From: an uncultured Prevotellaceae bacterium
GTDB lineage: Bacteria > Bacteroidota > Bacteroidia > Bacteroidales > Bacteroidaceae
DNA: 64,000 bases
Reading direction: 5' to 3'
NCBI GenBank assembly: GCA_947167515.1
Contig: CAMVIM010000002.1
Location: 1 to 64,000 of the forward strand
Positions 45,552 through 55,153 of this stretch are shown piece by piece (within the stretch, counting starts at the first letter, position 1; the number at the start of each line of letters is the position of its first letter). Both the position numbers and the translations under genes were made by a program. The notes under the pieces are model-generated. The model was not told where the DNA came from. It made no database searches and saw only the letters and a program-made list of their open reading frames with translations.

Positions 45552-48500
45552 ATGAAAAATATACAATCCTATAATAGCTCAGAAATCCTGCGCATCTGTA
45601 AGTACGGGTTCGCAGCGATGGGATTCCTGCTGGGTGCGCTTCCTGTTGCGGCTCAAGAAGAGGCCGAAGCCGATTCTCAGGACGGAACAGAGGTGGTGGC
45701 TGCTCCTAAGAAGGTGAACCCTGCCAAGAAATATCCCACGATAGAGGTGAAGGGCAAGGTGGTGGATGCCGCTACTGGTGAACCGCTTGCCGGTGCCCAG
45801 ATTCAGGCCTATAACAACCGCAACTACACGGCGATGGCTGATGAGAATGGCAACTTCACCATCAACGTGCCTAAGTTTGTCACTTCGGTGGTTGTGAAGC
45901 TGGAAGGCTACAACCTCGTGCAGACTGCTCTGAACGGTCGCACGTCGGGTGTGGATGTCAAGCTGTATTCCGATGCCTACCTGAAGGAATACGCTGAGAA
46001 GACCGCTGCCACGAAGTCGGTCAATGCCTATGGCTTTGAGCAATCGACGGCCATCACTGTTGACCAGGAAATTCAGGATCGTTTGGGCGGTGATGTCCGC
46101 AGTATCCAGCGTTCAGCCAATCCTGGTCAAGGAGTCGCCATGTTTATCAATGGCTTCAATTCCTTGAACTCCAATGCGATGCCCCTCGTTATTCTCGACG
46201 GTGTGGTGTATGACCAGATGTACACCGAGGGCAAGATGATGCACACAGGTTACTTCAACAACTTGTTGCAGTCCATCAACATGGAGGATATCGAGTCCTT
46301 TGAGGTGCTGAAGAATGGTACCGCCATCTACGGAGCCAAGGCTGCCAATGGCGTCATCATCATCAAGACCAAGCGTTGCCACTCGATGGCCACTCGTATC
46401 GATGTGAACGCCTCCTTGGGCATCAACTTCCGCCCCAAGACCATGGACATGATGGATGCTGGTGAGTATCGTGGCTTTGCTTCCGAGATGTTGGGCACCA
46501 CTAACACGACCTTGCAGGAGTTCAAGTTCCTCCAGACTGACAGGATGAAGCCCTACTATAATATGTATCACAACAACACCGACTGGAAAGACGAGGTGTA
46601 TCGCACCGCCCTCACCCAAAACTATGGCATAGCCATTCAGGGAGGTGACGACATAGCCCAGTATAATCTTTCCATCGGCTATATGGACTCTAAGTCCACC
46701 CTGAAGCGGAACGACATGCAGCGTTTCAACATCCGCTTCAACACTGACATCATCCTCAACAACTGGTTCACCACTAAGTTCGATGCCAGCTACACGAACG
46801 TGACCCGTGACCTCCGCAGCGACGGTCTGGAGTCCGACTTCCATCTTCAGTCGATGGCATCGCCCAGTTTCCTCGCCTATGCCAAGGCACCCTTCCTCAG
46901 TCCTTACGACTTCACGTCCGAAATGGGTGGAAAGTCCCACGTGACCTCCTTCATTGCTGATGCTGATGACTATCTGAACGAAGTGCTGGGAGCCAAGGGC
47001 AGTCTTGCCAATCCTACCGCCATTCTGGAGAACGGTGAGGCCAAGAACAAGAACCACACCGACTGCACGATGATTAACCTCACGGTGGCTCCCCACTGGC
47101 AGCCCACTAAGAACTTCGGCATCACCGAGCGTTTCGCCTACACCATGCAGTCGTTCGATGAAGGCTATTTCACTCCTATCATCGGTATGCCTGCCTATCG
47201 TGAAGAAGGCACCACCGCCAAGACTGAGAACAAGAAGTGGTCGCTTTACACTAAGCACAACGCCATCTTCTCTGACACTCAGGCAGAGTGGGCCATCCCA
47301 TTGGGCGCACATCGTCTTGACGTGTTCGGTGGTGTCCGTTTCCTTAGCGACACCTACACCGCTTCCTACCTGATTGCTGACAATACAGGTAACGACAAGA
47401 CCCCCAACGTGGCTGTCGATACTCGTAAGCGTCCTGGCACCGACATCAATTGGAAGTCTCTCTCTTACTATGCCAATGTCGGCTATAACTACATGGAGAA
47501 GTACTACCTGACGGGTCAGTTCTCGTTGGAGACCTCTTCCCGATTTGGCAAGGAAGTGGATGCTGGTCTCAAGATGTTCGGCGTAGCATGGGGCTTCTTC
47601 CCCTCCATCAATGCTGCTTGGGTCATGACCAACGAAAACTGGTTCCGTCCCAGCCGAGCCGTCAACATGCTGAAACTCAATGCTGGCTTCGAGTCTGTGG
47701 GCAACGATGGCATCGACAACTCTGCCACCTTGACCTACCTTTCCTCTGCAGCCCTGCTCAACGATCAGGTCACCTCCATCGGTTTAGGTCGCATCGGCAA
47801 TACTAAGCTCCGTTGGGAAACCACCAACCGATTCACGCTCGGTGCTGAAGGAAACTTCTTCAACAACCGCTTAAACCTGAAAGCCAACTACTTCCTTTCC
47901 CGTACCAACCACCTTGTCACTCTTGGCACCATGGCTTATGTGGCAGGTCTCACCGACTACTACACCAACGACGGTTCTTTGCAGAATCAAGGTTTCGATG
48001 TGGCCTTCAATGCCAAACTCATCAACGAGCGCAACTTCAAGTTCGAGTTGGGCGCATCCATGGGACACTACAAGAACAAAATCAAGTCTCTCCCACAAGG
48101 TCAGCGATACTTCAATACCGACATGTACGGTGCCACTATCCGTACAGCAGTGGGCAGTCCTGCAGGCCTCTTCTACGGCTACAAGACTAAGGGAGTGTAT
48201 AAAAATGCAGCCGATGTGGAGAAGTATGGTAACCTCTATATCACGGATCAGGCAGGTAATCACACCCCATTCCAGGCTGGTGACATGATTTTTGAAGACC
48301 TGAATGGTGATGGCATGATTGGTGAGGCTGATGCCAACGATGACGGCATCATCGATGCTTCCGAGACCGACCGCACCGTCATTGGCGACCCCAATCCCGA
48401 CATCTATGGTAACATCCACATGAACTTCCATTTCGGACAGCGATGGTCGCTGGCAGCCAACTTCAACTACTCCGTGGGTAACGACATCTACAACTACCAG

Positions 48501-48887
48501 CGCGCCTTGCTCGAATCAGGTTCCATGTTCATCAACCAGACCACAGCCCTCAATCGTCGCTGGACTACCGAAGGACAAGTCACAGACGTGCCGCGTGCTG
48601 TCTATGGCGACCCCATGGGTAACAGCCGCTTCTCCGACCGCTGGATTGAGAACGGTTCCTATCTCAAACTCAAGAACGTAACCATCTCCTACAAAGTTCC
48701 TGTCCAGAACGAGTACATCCAGGGCATTACTCTGTGGGCAGCAGCCAACAACCTGTTCACCTTCACCAAGTACCTCGGTTCTGACCCCGAAGTGACCTGT
48801 GGTAACGGAGTCCTCATGCAGGGCATCGACGCAGGCTACCTCTCCTCTGGCCGAAGCATTCACGTAGGTGTAAAGATAAACCTCTAA
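45552..48887 (+). CDS. SusC/RagA-type TonB-dependent transporter 2
   Basis: An 1111-residue outer-membrane transporter. The signal peptide (residues 1-34) is unusually long, with a polar start before the hydrophobic core and ending near V-A-A-Q. An acidic linker follows. The carboxypeptidase-regulatory-like domain spans about 64-135 (V-K-G-K-V-V-D-A-A-T-G-E-P-L-A-G-A). In the plug, P-L-V-I-L-D-G-V-V-Y-D and I-E-S-F-E-V-L-K-N-G-T-A-I-Y-G-A-K-A-A-N-G-V-I match the SusC signature, but N replaces the usual D after L-K. It differs strongly from the first SusC in this operon, so the two probably take different ligands. Confidence 0.92.
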   Translation: MKNIQSYNSSEILRICKYGFAAMGFLLGALPVAAQEEAEADSQDGTEVVAAPKKVNPAKKYPTIEVKGKVVDAATGEPLAGAQIQAYNNRNYTAMADENGNFTINVPKFVTSVVVKLEGYNLVQTALNGRTSGVDVKLYSDAYLKEYAEKTAATKSVNAYGFEQSTAITVDQEIQDRLGGDVRSIQRSANPGQGVAMFINGFNSLNSNAMPLVILDGVVYDQMYTEGKMMHTGYFNNLLQSINMEDIESFEVLKNGTAIYGAKAANGVIIIKTKRCHSMATRIDVNASLGINFRPKTMDMMDAGEYRGFASEMLGTTNTTLQEFKFLQTDRMKPYYNMYHNNTDWKDEVYRTALTQNYGIAIQGGDDIAQYNLSIGYMDSKSTLKRNDMQRFNIRFNTDIILNNWFTTKFDASYTNVTRDLRSDGLESDFHLQSMASPSFLAYAKAPFLSPYDFTSEMGGKSHVTSFIADADDYLNEVLGAKGSLANPTAILENGEAKNKNHTDCTMINLTVAPHWQPTKNFGITERFAYTMQSFDEGYFTPIIGMPAYREEGTTAKTENKKWSLYTKHNAIFSDTQAEWAIPLGAHRLDVFGGVRFLSDTYTASYLIADNTGNDKTPNVAVDTRKRPGTDINWKSLSYYANVGYNYMEKYYLTGQFSLETSSRFGKEVDAGLKMFGVAWGFFPSINAAWVMTNENWFRPSRAVNMLKLNAGFESVGNDGIDNSATLTYLSSAALLNDQVTSIGLGRIGNTKLRWETTNRFTLGAEGNFFNNRLNLKANYFLSRTNHLVTLGTMAYVAGLTDYYTNDGSLQNQGFDVAFNAKLINERNFKFELGASMGHYKNKIKSLPQGQRYFNTDMYGATIRTAVGSPAGLFYGYKTKGVYKNAADVEKYGNLYITDQAGNHTPFQAGDMIFEDLNGDGMIGEADANDDGIIDASETDRTVIGDPNPDIYGNIHMNFHFGQRWSLAANFNYSVGNDIYNYQRALLESGSMFINQTTALNRRWTTEGQVTDVPRAVYGDPMGNSRFSDRWIENGSYLKLKNVTISYKVPVQNEYIQGITLWAAANNLFTFTKYLGSDPEVTCGNGVLMQGIDAGYLSSGRSIHVGVKINL

Positions 48888-48902
48888 CATAGCAAGTTCA
48901 TT

Positions 48903-51020
48903 ATGAAAATCAGATCAATCATAGCATGTGGCATGCTCCTGCTCACAGTGGGAGCAGCCACCACGTCCTGCGAAGACATGTTCACCGCTGACAACAAGCT
49001 CGTGACTGAAGACCTCGCTCCCAAAGACACCCTCTATCAGGTCATGGGCATCGTCAAGCGCATGCAGAAACTCGCAGACAAGACCGTCCTGCTCGGCGAG
49101 ATTCGAGCCGACCTCATCACTGTCAACGAGAATGTCGCTACCACCGACTTGCAGAACCTCCACGCCAACCAGGTGCGCAACGACAACCTCTACAATAAGC
49201 CCTCTGACTACTACGACGTCATCAACAACTGCAACATCTACCTTGCCCACGTTGATTCCCTTCTCAAGTCCCACGGCGACTACTACTATGAGAAGGAGAT
49301 TTGCGCCGTCAAGTGTTTCCGTGCATGGTGCTACCTCGAACTCGCTAAAATCTACGGTGAAGTTCCCCTTGTCCTCCAGCCTGTCACTACAGCCGACGCA
49401 GCTCAACGCATTGTTGCTTCAGGACAGAAACGCGATATGCTCTACATCCTTGACTTCTGCATCAACGACCTCAAGGACTACGCTCTGCTTGACGAGAACA
49501 ATGCTCTCCGTCCTGGCTATGGAGCCTCCTGGTCTGGCATTTCCTATGCAAACTTCTTCATCCCCGTGCGGGCTCTTCTTGCCGAACTTTATCTTTGGAA
49601 AGGCACTTGCACGGGCTCCGAAACCGACTACACCGACGCCATACGCATGTACCACGACTTCTTCAACTTCCCCAACGAAGAGCGCGCCGTCTGCCCCAGC
49701 AGCAACCTTCCGGGCGTAGCCAATTGGAACAACCGCTCTCACATGGGCAGCCCCATCTCCAGCGGTTCCTATTCCACCTATCGTTTCTCCCTTGGTTCTA
49801 ACCAGGTCGCCGAGCAGGTTGGCGTTATCCCCTGTGACACCTCCTCTTACTACGGCAATACCTCCGATCTTCGACAGGTGTTCTGTTCGCAGTACTCTAA
49901 CAACTACTATCCTTGGGTCACCCCCTCCCAGCGCATTCGCGCCCTTTCTACACAGCAGGTCTATTGGTACTACCAGTACCTCCAAGAACCTGCCATCAGC
50001 ACAGACTTCTCATCTAACCCCAATGACTACGACTCTCCTGACTACGTAGGTGACCTCCGACTGCCCAACATCTACTACACCACCAGCAACGCTTCGCGCA
50101 GCAAGTACGATGCCAACCTCAACAGTCAGATGTCCTTCATCCGCAAGTGGACAGCAGGTGGCCTCACTCTGACGACAGACCAGAAGAATCCCTTCGTGCC
50201 TTACTTCCGAGTTGCCATCCTCTACCTCCACATGGCTGAAGCCCTCAACCGTGCTGGCTATCCAGAGACAGCCTTTGCCGTCCTCACTCACGGACTTACC
50301 TTCGATGTGTTGAACGACCGCACCCTCATCTCACAGGGCGAGTTTGACGATCTCTGCGAAATCAAGTCCTTCGGATTCTCCAATATCGAGCCTAAGTACG
50401 AAAGTGACCGTGACCTCAGCAGTAGAGCTAACTCCAGTTTTGTCATCTGGAATTCCGATCGATTCTTCAATCCAGCCCTTGACGAGATAGGCCAGTCGTG
50501 GCTCCACCTCTCCGCCAGCGCACCGCGAGACGCCCTCATGCAGATTGGCATTCATTCCCTTGGCTCTGGCACCACGCCTCGCAATACCTTCTACCAGCTC
50601 GACGATGAAGAGACCCAGTCGCACAAGAAGCCTTACTACACAGTGCCCGATACTGTAGCACTGCCGAAGCGCAACGCCTCCCATGAGGACTCTCTCCGCT
50701 GGCGCGAGTCCATCGAAGCGCGCGATGCTGTCATCCAGCAGAACCTGGACATCGATGCTGAGTATGCCAAATATCTCGCGACTCCCGAAGTGAAGCAGAA
50801 GCGCATGGCAAAAGTTGCTCGTCTCATTCTTGACGAGGAAGCCCTCGAAGGTGCCTTTGAAGGCCATCGTTTCTACGACCTCATGCGCTATCAGAAACAG
50901 GAAGGAGTCTTCCAGGCAGATGCCATCTCCCTGCCCTCCTATCTTACTGAAGAATACGAGACGACAGACGAGGACAACATGACGGGCAAACCGTGGTTCC
51001 TCACCCTGCCGGCGCGGTAG
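48903..51020 (+). CDS. SusD/RagB-type surface lipoprotein 2
   Basis: A 705-residue SusD-family protein with a lipobox cysteine at C23 (T-S-C-E-D). It has the N-terminal D-Y-Y-D-V-I-N-N-C-N and F-R-A-W-C-Y-L-E-L-A-K-I-Y-G-E-V-P-L-V-L helices and the C-terminal D-E-E-A-L-E-G-A-F-E-G-H-R-F-Y-D-L-M-R block. It is longer than most SusD proteins. It is the surface lid partner of the preceding transporter and the last gene of the operon. Confidence 0.9.
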   Translation: MKIRSIIACGMLLLTVGAATTSCEDMFTADNKLVTEDLAPKDTLYQVMGIVKRMQKLADKTVLLGEIRADLITVNENVATTDLQNLHANQVRNDNLYNKPSDYYDVINNCNIYLAHVDSLLKSHGDYYYEKEICAVKCFRAWCYLELAKIYGEVPLVLQPVTTADAAQRIVASGQKRDMLYILDFCINDLKDYALLDENNALRPGYGASWSGISYANFFIPVRALLAELYLWKGTCTGSETDYTDAIRMYHDFFNFPNEERAVCPSSNLPGVANWNNRSHMGSPISSGSYSTYRFSLGSNQVAEQVGVIPCDTSSYYGNTSDLRQVFCSQYSNNYYPWVTPSQRIRALSTQQVYWYYQYLQEPAISTDFSSNPNDYDSPDYVGDLRLPNIYYTTSNASRSKYDANLNSQMSFIRKWTAGGLTLTTDQKNPFVPYFRVAILYLHMAEALNRAGYPETAFAVLTHGLTFDVLNDRTLISQGEFDDLCEIKSFGFSNIEPKYESDRDLSSRANSSFVIWNSDRFFNPALDEIGQSWLHLSASAPRDALMQIGIHSLGSGTTPRNTFYQLDDEETQSHKKPYYTVPDTVALPKRNASHEDSLRWRESIEARDAVIQQNLDIDAEYAKYLATPEVKQKRMAKVARLILDEEALEGAFEGHRFYDLMRYQKQEGVFQADAISLPSYLTEEYETTDEDNMTGKPWFLTLPAR

Positions 51021-51045
51021 CGGTGAGGCAACCCACCCACATGAC

Positions 51046-51084
51046 AAGCGGAGCTTGAGTCAAATCTTGACACAGGCTCCGCTT
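51046..51084 (+). terminator. Hairpin at the end of the FAS1/SusCD operon
   Basis: AAGCGGAGC and GCTCCGCTT form a 9-bp stem enclosing a nested GTCAA/TTGAC stem. It sits 26 nt after the last stop. No T-run follows, so termination may be imperfect. Confidence 0.55.
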
Positions 51085-51129
51085 GGAGTGTGAAGAGGGG
51101 CTCGACTACGATTTCATTCACCTATTCTC

Positions 51130-51159
51130 TTGCTATGTCAAAATTTTTTTCTACCTTTG
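51130..51159 (+). promoter_or_regulatory. Promoter of the MG2-like/PEP-synthase-like/importer operon
   Basis: TTG at 51130-51132, a 19-nt spacer and TACCTTTG at 51152-51159 match the consensus. The open frame of the next gene begins further upstream, but a start before this promoter is not usable, so the ATG at 51201 is preferred. Confidence 0.7.
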
Positions 51160-51200
51160 CATCTGAACAAGAACAAAACCAACGACCATTGTCTCAACCT

Positions 51201-54200
51201 ATGAATAAACTGCTCGTTTTTCTTCTTACTTTTGTAACCATGTTGCTCGCTCAAGCGCAGCAGCAACAGTATGCAGGCCTGTTGCTTGATGCCGAGACGG
51301 GCGAACCGATGGCGTATGCCAATCTCTACACAGAATCTGGCACAGGCACTTTAGCTAATATTGATGGGCGGTATGTGCTCATGGCTAAGCCCGACGAGCA
51401 GGTGCGCATATCCTTTGTGGGCTATGCCACTCAGACCTTGCGGGTGGATGCTTTGCCTTCGGTGCTGAAGATGCAGCCGCTTGCCAAGAGTCTTGCTGAG
51501 GTGACGGTATTGAGCACCGATGCCATCCTGATGAAGGTAAGAGAACAGTTGCGCAGCGATTTTGCCAAATATCAGCGTCGGCAGTCACATTATTTCTGTC
51601 GTATGACCTTTTTGAAAGGGGAGCAGACTGAAATGGTGGAGGCTTTTCTTGAGGCCAATTCAGCTGTCAACCTGCGCAACCTCGGTGTGACCAATGGGCA
51701 GTATTGGGCTAAGTCGCCCACAGGACGGATACAGTCAGAACTGCGCAACACCAACCTGCATGTCAACTATACGCTCGGCCCCATGATTCGAGGCAACGAA
51801 ATCTGGAAAGACATCCTGCTGGTGCCTTTCCCCGAAATGGGACGTGAAAACTACATACATGACCATTATGAGGTGACGCAAACCACGCTGTCGGGTAAGA
51901 ACGACGGCACCGTCTATGCCATCACGCTCACACCTAAGGAGAAACAACTGAACAAGCCCATCTTGGGAGGTACTCTATACATCGATGCGGAGACTCTGCA
52001 CTTGCTGCGCTTTGATGGTGCTATTTACAATGTGGGGGCAATGGTGACCTATGGAACAAACAGGATGCGTACTTCCATCGACATCAAGGTGAAAATCAAC
52101 TACCAGCATAAGAATGGCTACACCGAAGTGAGTGACATCTCCAGCTCTTCTTTTACCGACGAGGTACATTGCCAGACGGTACTGACGAATGTGGAAGATT
52201 ACCATCTGCCCCTCACATACGGAGAGAAAATCGGGCGCAATATCCTGACTGCCATAGAGGAGGCTGGTGGCAATCCCGAAGTGGAGAACCGTTACACGTT
52301 CATTCAGCGTACAGACGAGGAACTGGCTGTGGCCGATGACTCCGCCGTTTCGCCTGCCTCTTCATCAGACCGTGGTGGAGAAGGTACTGCAGCGCGCCAG
52401 ATTGACGAAGGCGAAGCCCTGTTGCCGCAGTTGGAACAGATTCGCGACACCATAGGGCCTTTGGCCTACATCAAGAAAGCCATGCGTTTCGGTGAGGCTT
52501 ATCCGCAGGAGAAAGTCTATCTGCACCTTGACAACACTGGTTACTTCAAGGGCGAAACCATCTGGTTCAAGGCCTACGTGACCCGTACCGATGAAGAGCG
52601 CCGCACTGACCTGAGCAAGGTACTCTATGTGGAATTGCTGAATCCGTCGGGTGATGTGGTGGAACGTCGGAAGTTGCCTATCCAGAACGGTGAGGCATAC
52701 GGTGACATCAAGGTGGATAGCATCATGACCACAGGCTTCTATGAACTGCGAGCCTTCACACGTGCCATGACCAACTGGGGCACTCAGGCCTGCTACTCAC
52801 GTGTGGTGCCCATCTTCCGTGCCCCACAGCAACGGGGAAACTATGAGCATCCGACCATTGACAAAATCTCTTACAGGAAACGTCTGAACGATGAACGGCA
52901 GACTTCGGCCGATGTGGCGAACCCGAACATCGTGGGACTGGATGAGACAGAACAGTTGACCAACGCGCATCAGGAGAGGAATGGCGCCTTCAGTGTGACG
53001 TTCTATCCAGAGGGCGGGGCATTGGTCGATGGGTTGCCATCCCGTGTGGCGTTCAGCGCCCTTGACAAATCGGGGAATCCTGTGGAGGTGAGCGGTTATC
53101 TGACCGACAATAATGGCAGTCGCCTGGGTGAGGTTCAGACGGAGCGTGAGGGACGGGGTCTTTTCTCCGTACCAGCCGGTGGACAGGCCACTCGTGTGGT
53201 GCTGCATGTGGCTGATGGGAAAGAACGGACCTTTGACCTGCCTGCATCGCAACCTGAAGGCTGTACGATGAAACTCGACATGATGAAGCACGACCAGTTG
53301 GAGGCTAACATCTATTGTTCTGCTTCGGTGCAGGGGACGAAACTGGGGTATGTCATGATGCATGGTGGAAAGATGATTCGTTGCGACACGTTGACAGCCC
53401 GGCAATTTCATAGCCTTTCTTTCCGTCGCCAGTATCTGCCGGAAGGTGTGAGCCAACTGACACTTTTCGATGCCGAGGGCCGCATTTTGGCCGAACGTCT
53501 CTTTTTCATCCAGAAGACCGCCAGTGCCGACGACAGCATCAGCGTCACCAGTGTGAATGGTTATGTGGTTCCATGTGGCAAGGTGACGTTCGACATTCAG
53601 TCACGCCCGAATGCCACCCTTTCGTTTTCGGCAGTCGATGCTGCAGGCATGGTGAATGGCAACTATGGCAACATACGAACTTGGCTTCTATTGGGGAGCG
53701 AACTGAAGGGATACATCGCTCATCCAGAATACTATTTGGAGGCTGACGATGAAGAACATCGCCAGGCGACTGACCTGCTCATGCTGGTGCAGGGCTGGCG
53801 CCGTTACGACTGGCAACTGATGTCGGGCAGAGCCACGTTTTCTAAGCGTCAACCTGTGGAAGACCGTCTCTTTCTTTATGGAAATGTCAAGGCTGGCAAG
53901 AAAAAACTTGATGTGGACGGTGTGGACGTGACCGCCTACTTCTTCAACCGACAGGGGCAGACGTTTAATGCCACGACCACGACGACGGAGTTGGGACAAT
54001 ATGGTTTTGTATTGCCTGACATCAGTGGTGAGTGGACACTGCAACTGAGGGCCAAGAAAAATGATGTGCCAGAACAATATGTGGTGGGCATTGACCGAAA
54101 TTTTTCGCCTGCGCCCCGATTCCTCTCGGAACAGGAAACCCAAATGTTGCCAGTAGATGAGGAACGTGCTTTTCGCTGGGAGATACCAGATGAAGACACG

Positions 54201-55133
54201 TTGAAGTGGGTGAGCATCACGAAAAAGAACATTGTGCTGCAGAATGTGACCGTGAAGGCAAAACGTCGTGTGTGGAATCGTACGGGATGGAACGACGAGA
54301 CCAATGCACGTTACCGTTCACTGATTTATTATAACTGTGATGAGGCGGCTGACCAAATTGCTGATGAGGGAGAAACAGACCCCTTGCTCTGCGATTGGCT
54401 GAAAACGAAGAACAGTTTCTTCGGAGGCGAGTCTGCTCCTCAAAATATCCTGTTGGGTATCTATTTGAAAGATGGCATGACTGCGACCCATCAGATGGTG
54501 GACTGGTCAGAGTATCTTGCTTGTAACCCCACGGCACCTCCTTATGACCAAGACCCGCCTTCAAATTATCTGCGTGTTTACAATGATGGTCTCTCCTATA
54601 AGGGTCGTCCTATCGTATGGGTGGTGGATAATCAGTTCTGTACCATCACTGATTTTCGCTTCAGGGGAAGAAGGACAAGCGAACAGCTTTATGCTACGAT
54701 GGACATGAATGTGGTGTACAACAGCAATCCTTCCAACACCAATATCGATTTGCCGCTATGGCTGGAGGATGTGAAGTCGGTCTATATCTCGGAGGATACA
54801 GAGGGTTTGCATGAGTATATACGCTGTAATGAGATTGACTACCAGAATCCCGTTATCGTATATTGTTACACTCATCGCCGTCTTCAAAAGAAGGAGAAGG
54901 GTGTCCGCTATACCCACTATCAGGGATTCAATGTGCCAAGCACCTTCCAGATGGAAGACTACAGTGTGGTACCGCCTATGGAGGACTTCCGCCGCACCAT
55001 CTACTGGAATCCCAACGTGAAACTTGACCGACGAGGTAAAGCGACGGTGGAGTTCTATAACAATTCCTCCTGTACCGAAATGTTCATCAGTGCCGAGGGC
55101 ATGACGCCCGATGGAAAACCGCTGATTAGATAG
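51201..55133 (+). CDS. Large envelope protein with carboxypeptidase-regulatory and MG2-like domains
   Basis: A 1310-residue exported protein. The signal peptide ends near A-Q-A (residues 1-19). A carboxypeptidase-regulatory-like domain (about 20-95) has D-A-E-T-G-E-P-M-A-Y-A-N-L-Y and I-S-F-V-G-Y-A-T. A beta-rich, lipoprotein-carrier-like region spans about 100-390. Macroglobulin-like (MG2) beta-sandwiches follow, starting near residue 430 (P-Q-E-K-V-Y-L-H-L-D-N-T-G-Y-F-K-G-E-T-I-W-F-K-A), with F-Y-P-E-G-G-A-L-V-D-G near 595. The last 300 residues include V-T-V-K-A-K-R-R-V and resemble a TonB plug. No transmembrane barrel is present. Such proteins are widespread and unassigned in Bacteroidota; they are thought to act at the outer membrane. 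It heads a three-gene operon. Confidence 0.7.
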   Translation: MNKLLVFLLTFVTMLLAQAQQQQYAGLLLDAETGEPMAYANLYTESGTGTLANIDGRYVLMAKPDEQVRISFVGYATQTLRVDALPSVLKMQPLAKSLAEVTVLSTDAILMKVREQLRSDFAKYQRRQSHYFCRMTFLKGEQTEMVEAFLEANSAVNLRNLGVTNGQYWAKSPTGRIQSELRNTNLHVNYTLGPMIRGNEIWKDILLVPFPEMGRENYIHDHYEVTQTTLSGKNDGTVYAITLTPKEKQLNKPILGGTLYIDAETLHLLRFDGAIYNVGAMVTYGTNRMRTSIDIKVKINYQHKNGYTEVSDISSSSFTDEVHCQTVLTNVEDYHLPLTYGEKIGRNILTAIEEAGGNPEVENRYTFIQRTDEELAVADDSAVSPASSSDRGGEGTAARQIDEGEALLPQLEQIRDTIGPLAYIKKAMRFGEAYPQEKVYLHLDNTGYFKGETIWFKAYVTRTDEERRTDLSKVLYVELLNPSGDVVERRKLPIQNGEAYGDIKVDSIMTTGFYELRAFTRAMTNWGTQACYSRVVPIFRAPQQRGNYEHPTIDKISYRKRLNDERQTSADVANPNIVGLDETEQLTNAHQERNGAFSVTFYPEGGALVDGLPSRVAFSALDKSGNPVEVSGYLTDNNGSRLGEVQTEREGRGLFSVPAGGQATRVVLHVADGKERTFDLPASQPEGCTMKLDMMKHDQLEANIYCSASVQGTKLGYVMMHGGKMIRCDTLTARQFHSLSFRRQYLPEGVSQLTLFDAEGRILAERLFFIQKTASADDSISVTSVNGYVVPCGKVTFDIQSRPNATLSFSAVDAAGMVNGNYGNIRTWLLLGSELKGYIAHPEYYLEADDEEHRQATDLLMLVQGWRRYDWQLMSGRATFSKRQPVEDRLFLYGNVKAGKKKLDVDGVDVTAYFFNRQGQTFNATTTTTELGQYGFVLPDISGEWTLQLRAKKNDVPEQYVVGIDRNFSPAPRFLSEQETQMLPVDEERAFRWEIPDEDTLKWVSITKKNIVLQNVTVKAKRRVWNRTGWNDETNARYRSLIYYNCDEAADQIADEGETDPLLCDWLKTKNSFFGGESAPQNILLGIYLKDGMTATHQMVDWSEYLACNPTAPPYDQDPPSNYLRVYNDGLSYKGRPIVWVVDNQFCTITDFRFRGRRTSEQLYATMDMNVVYNSNPSNTNIDLPLWLEDVKSVYISEDTEGLHEYIRCNEIDYQNPVIVYCYTHRRLQKKEKGVRYTHYQGFNVPSTFQMEDYSVVPPMEDFRRTIYWNPNVKLDRRGKATVEFYNNSSCTEMFISAEGMTPDGKPLIR

Positions 55134-55153
55134 AAATAATGTAATAAGAGTAT

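Noticed and set aside
51090-51200. Upstream extension of the MG2-like protein
   Set aside because: It contains the promoter at 51130-51159 and masks the signal peptide that begins at 51201.
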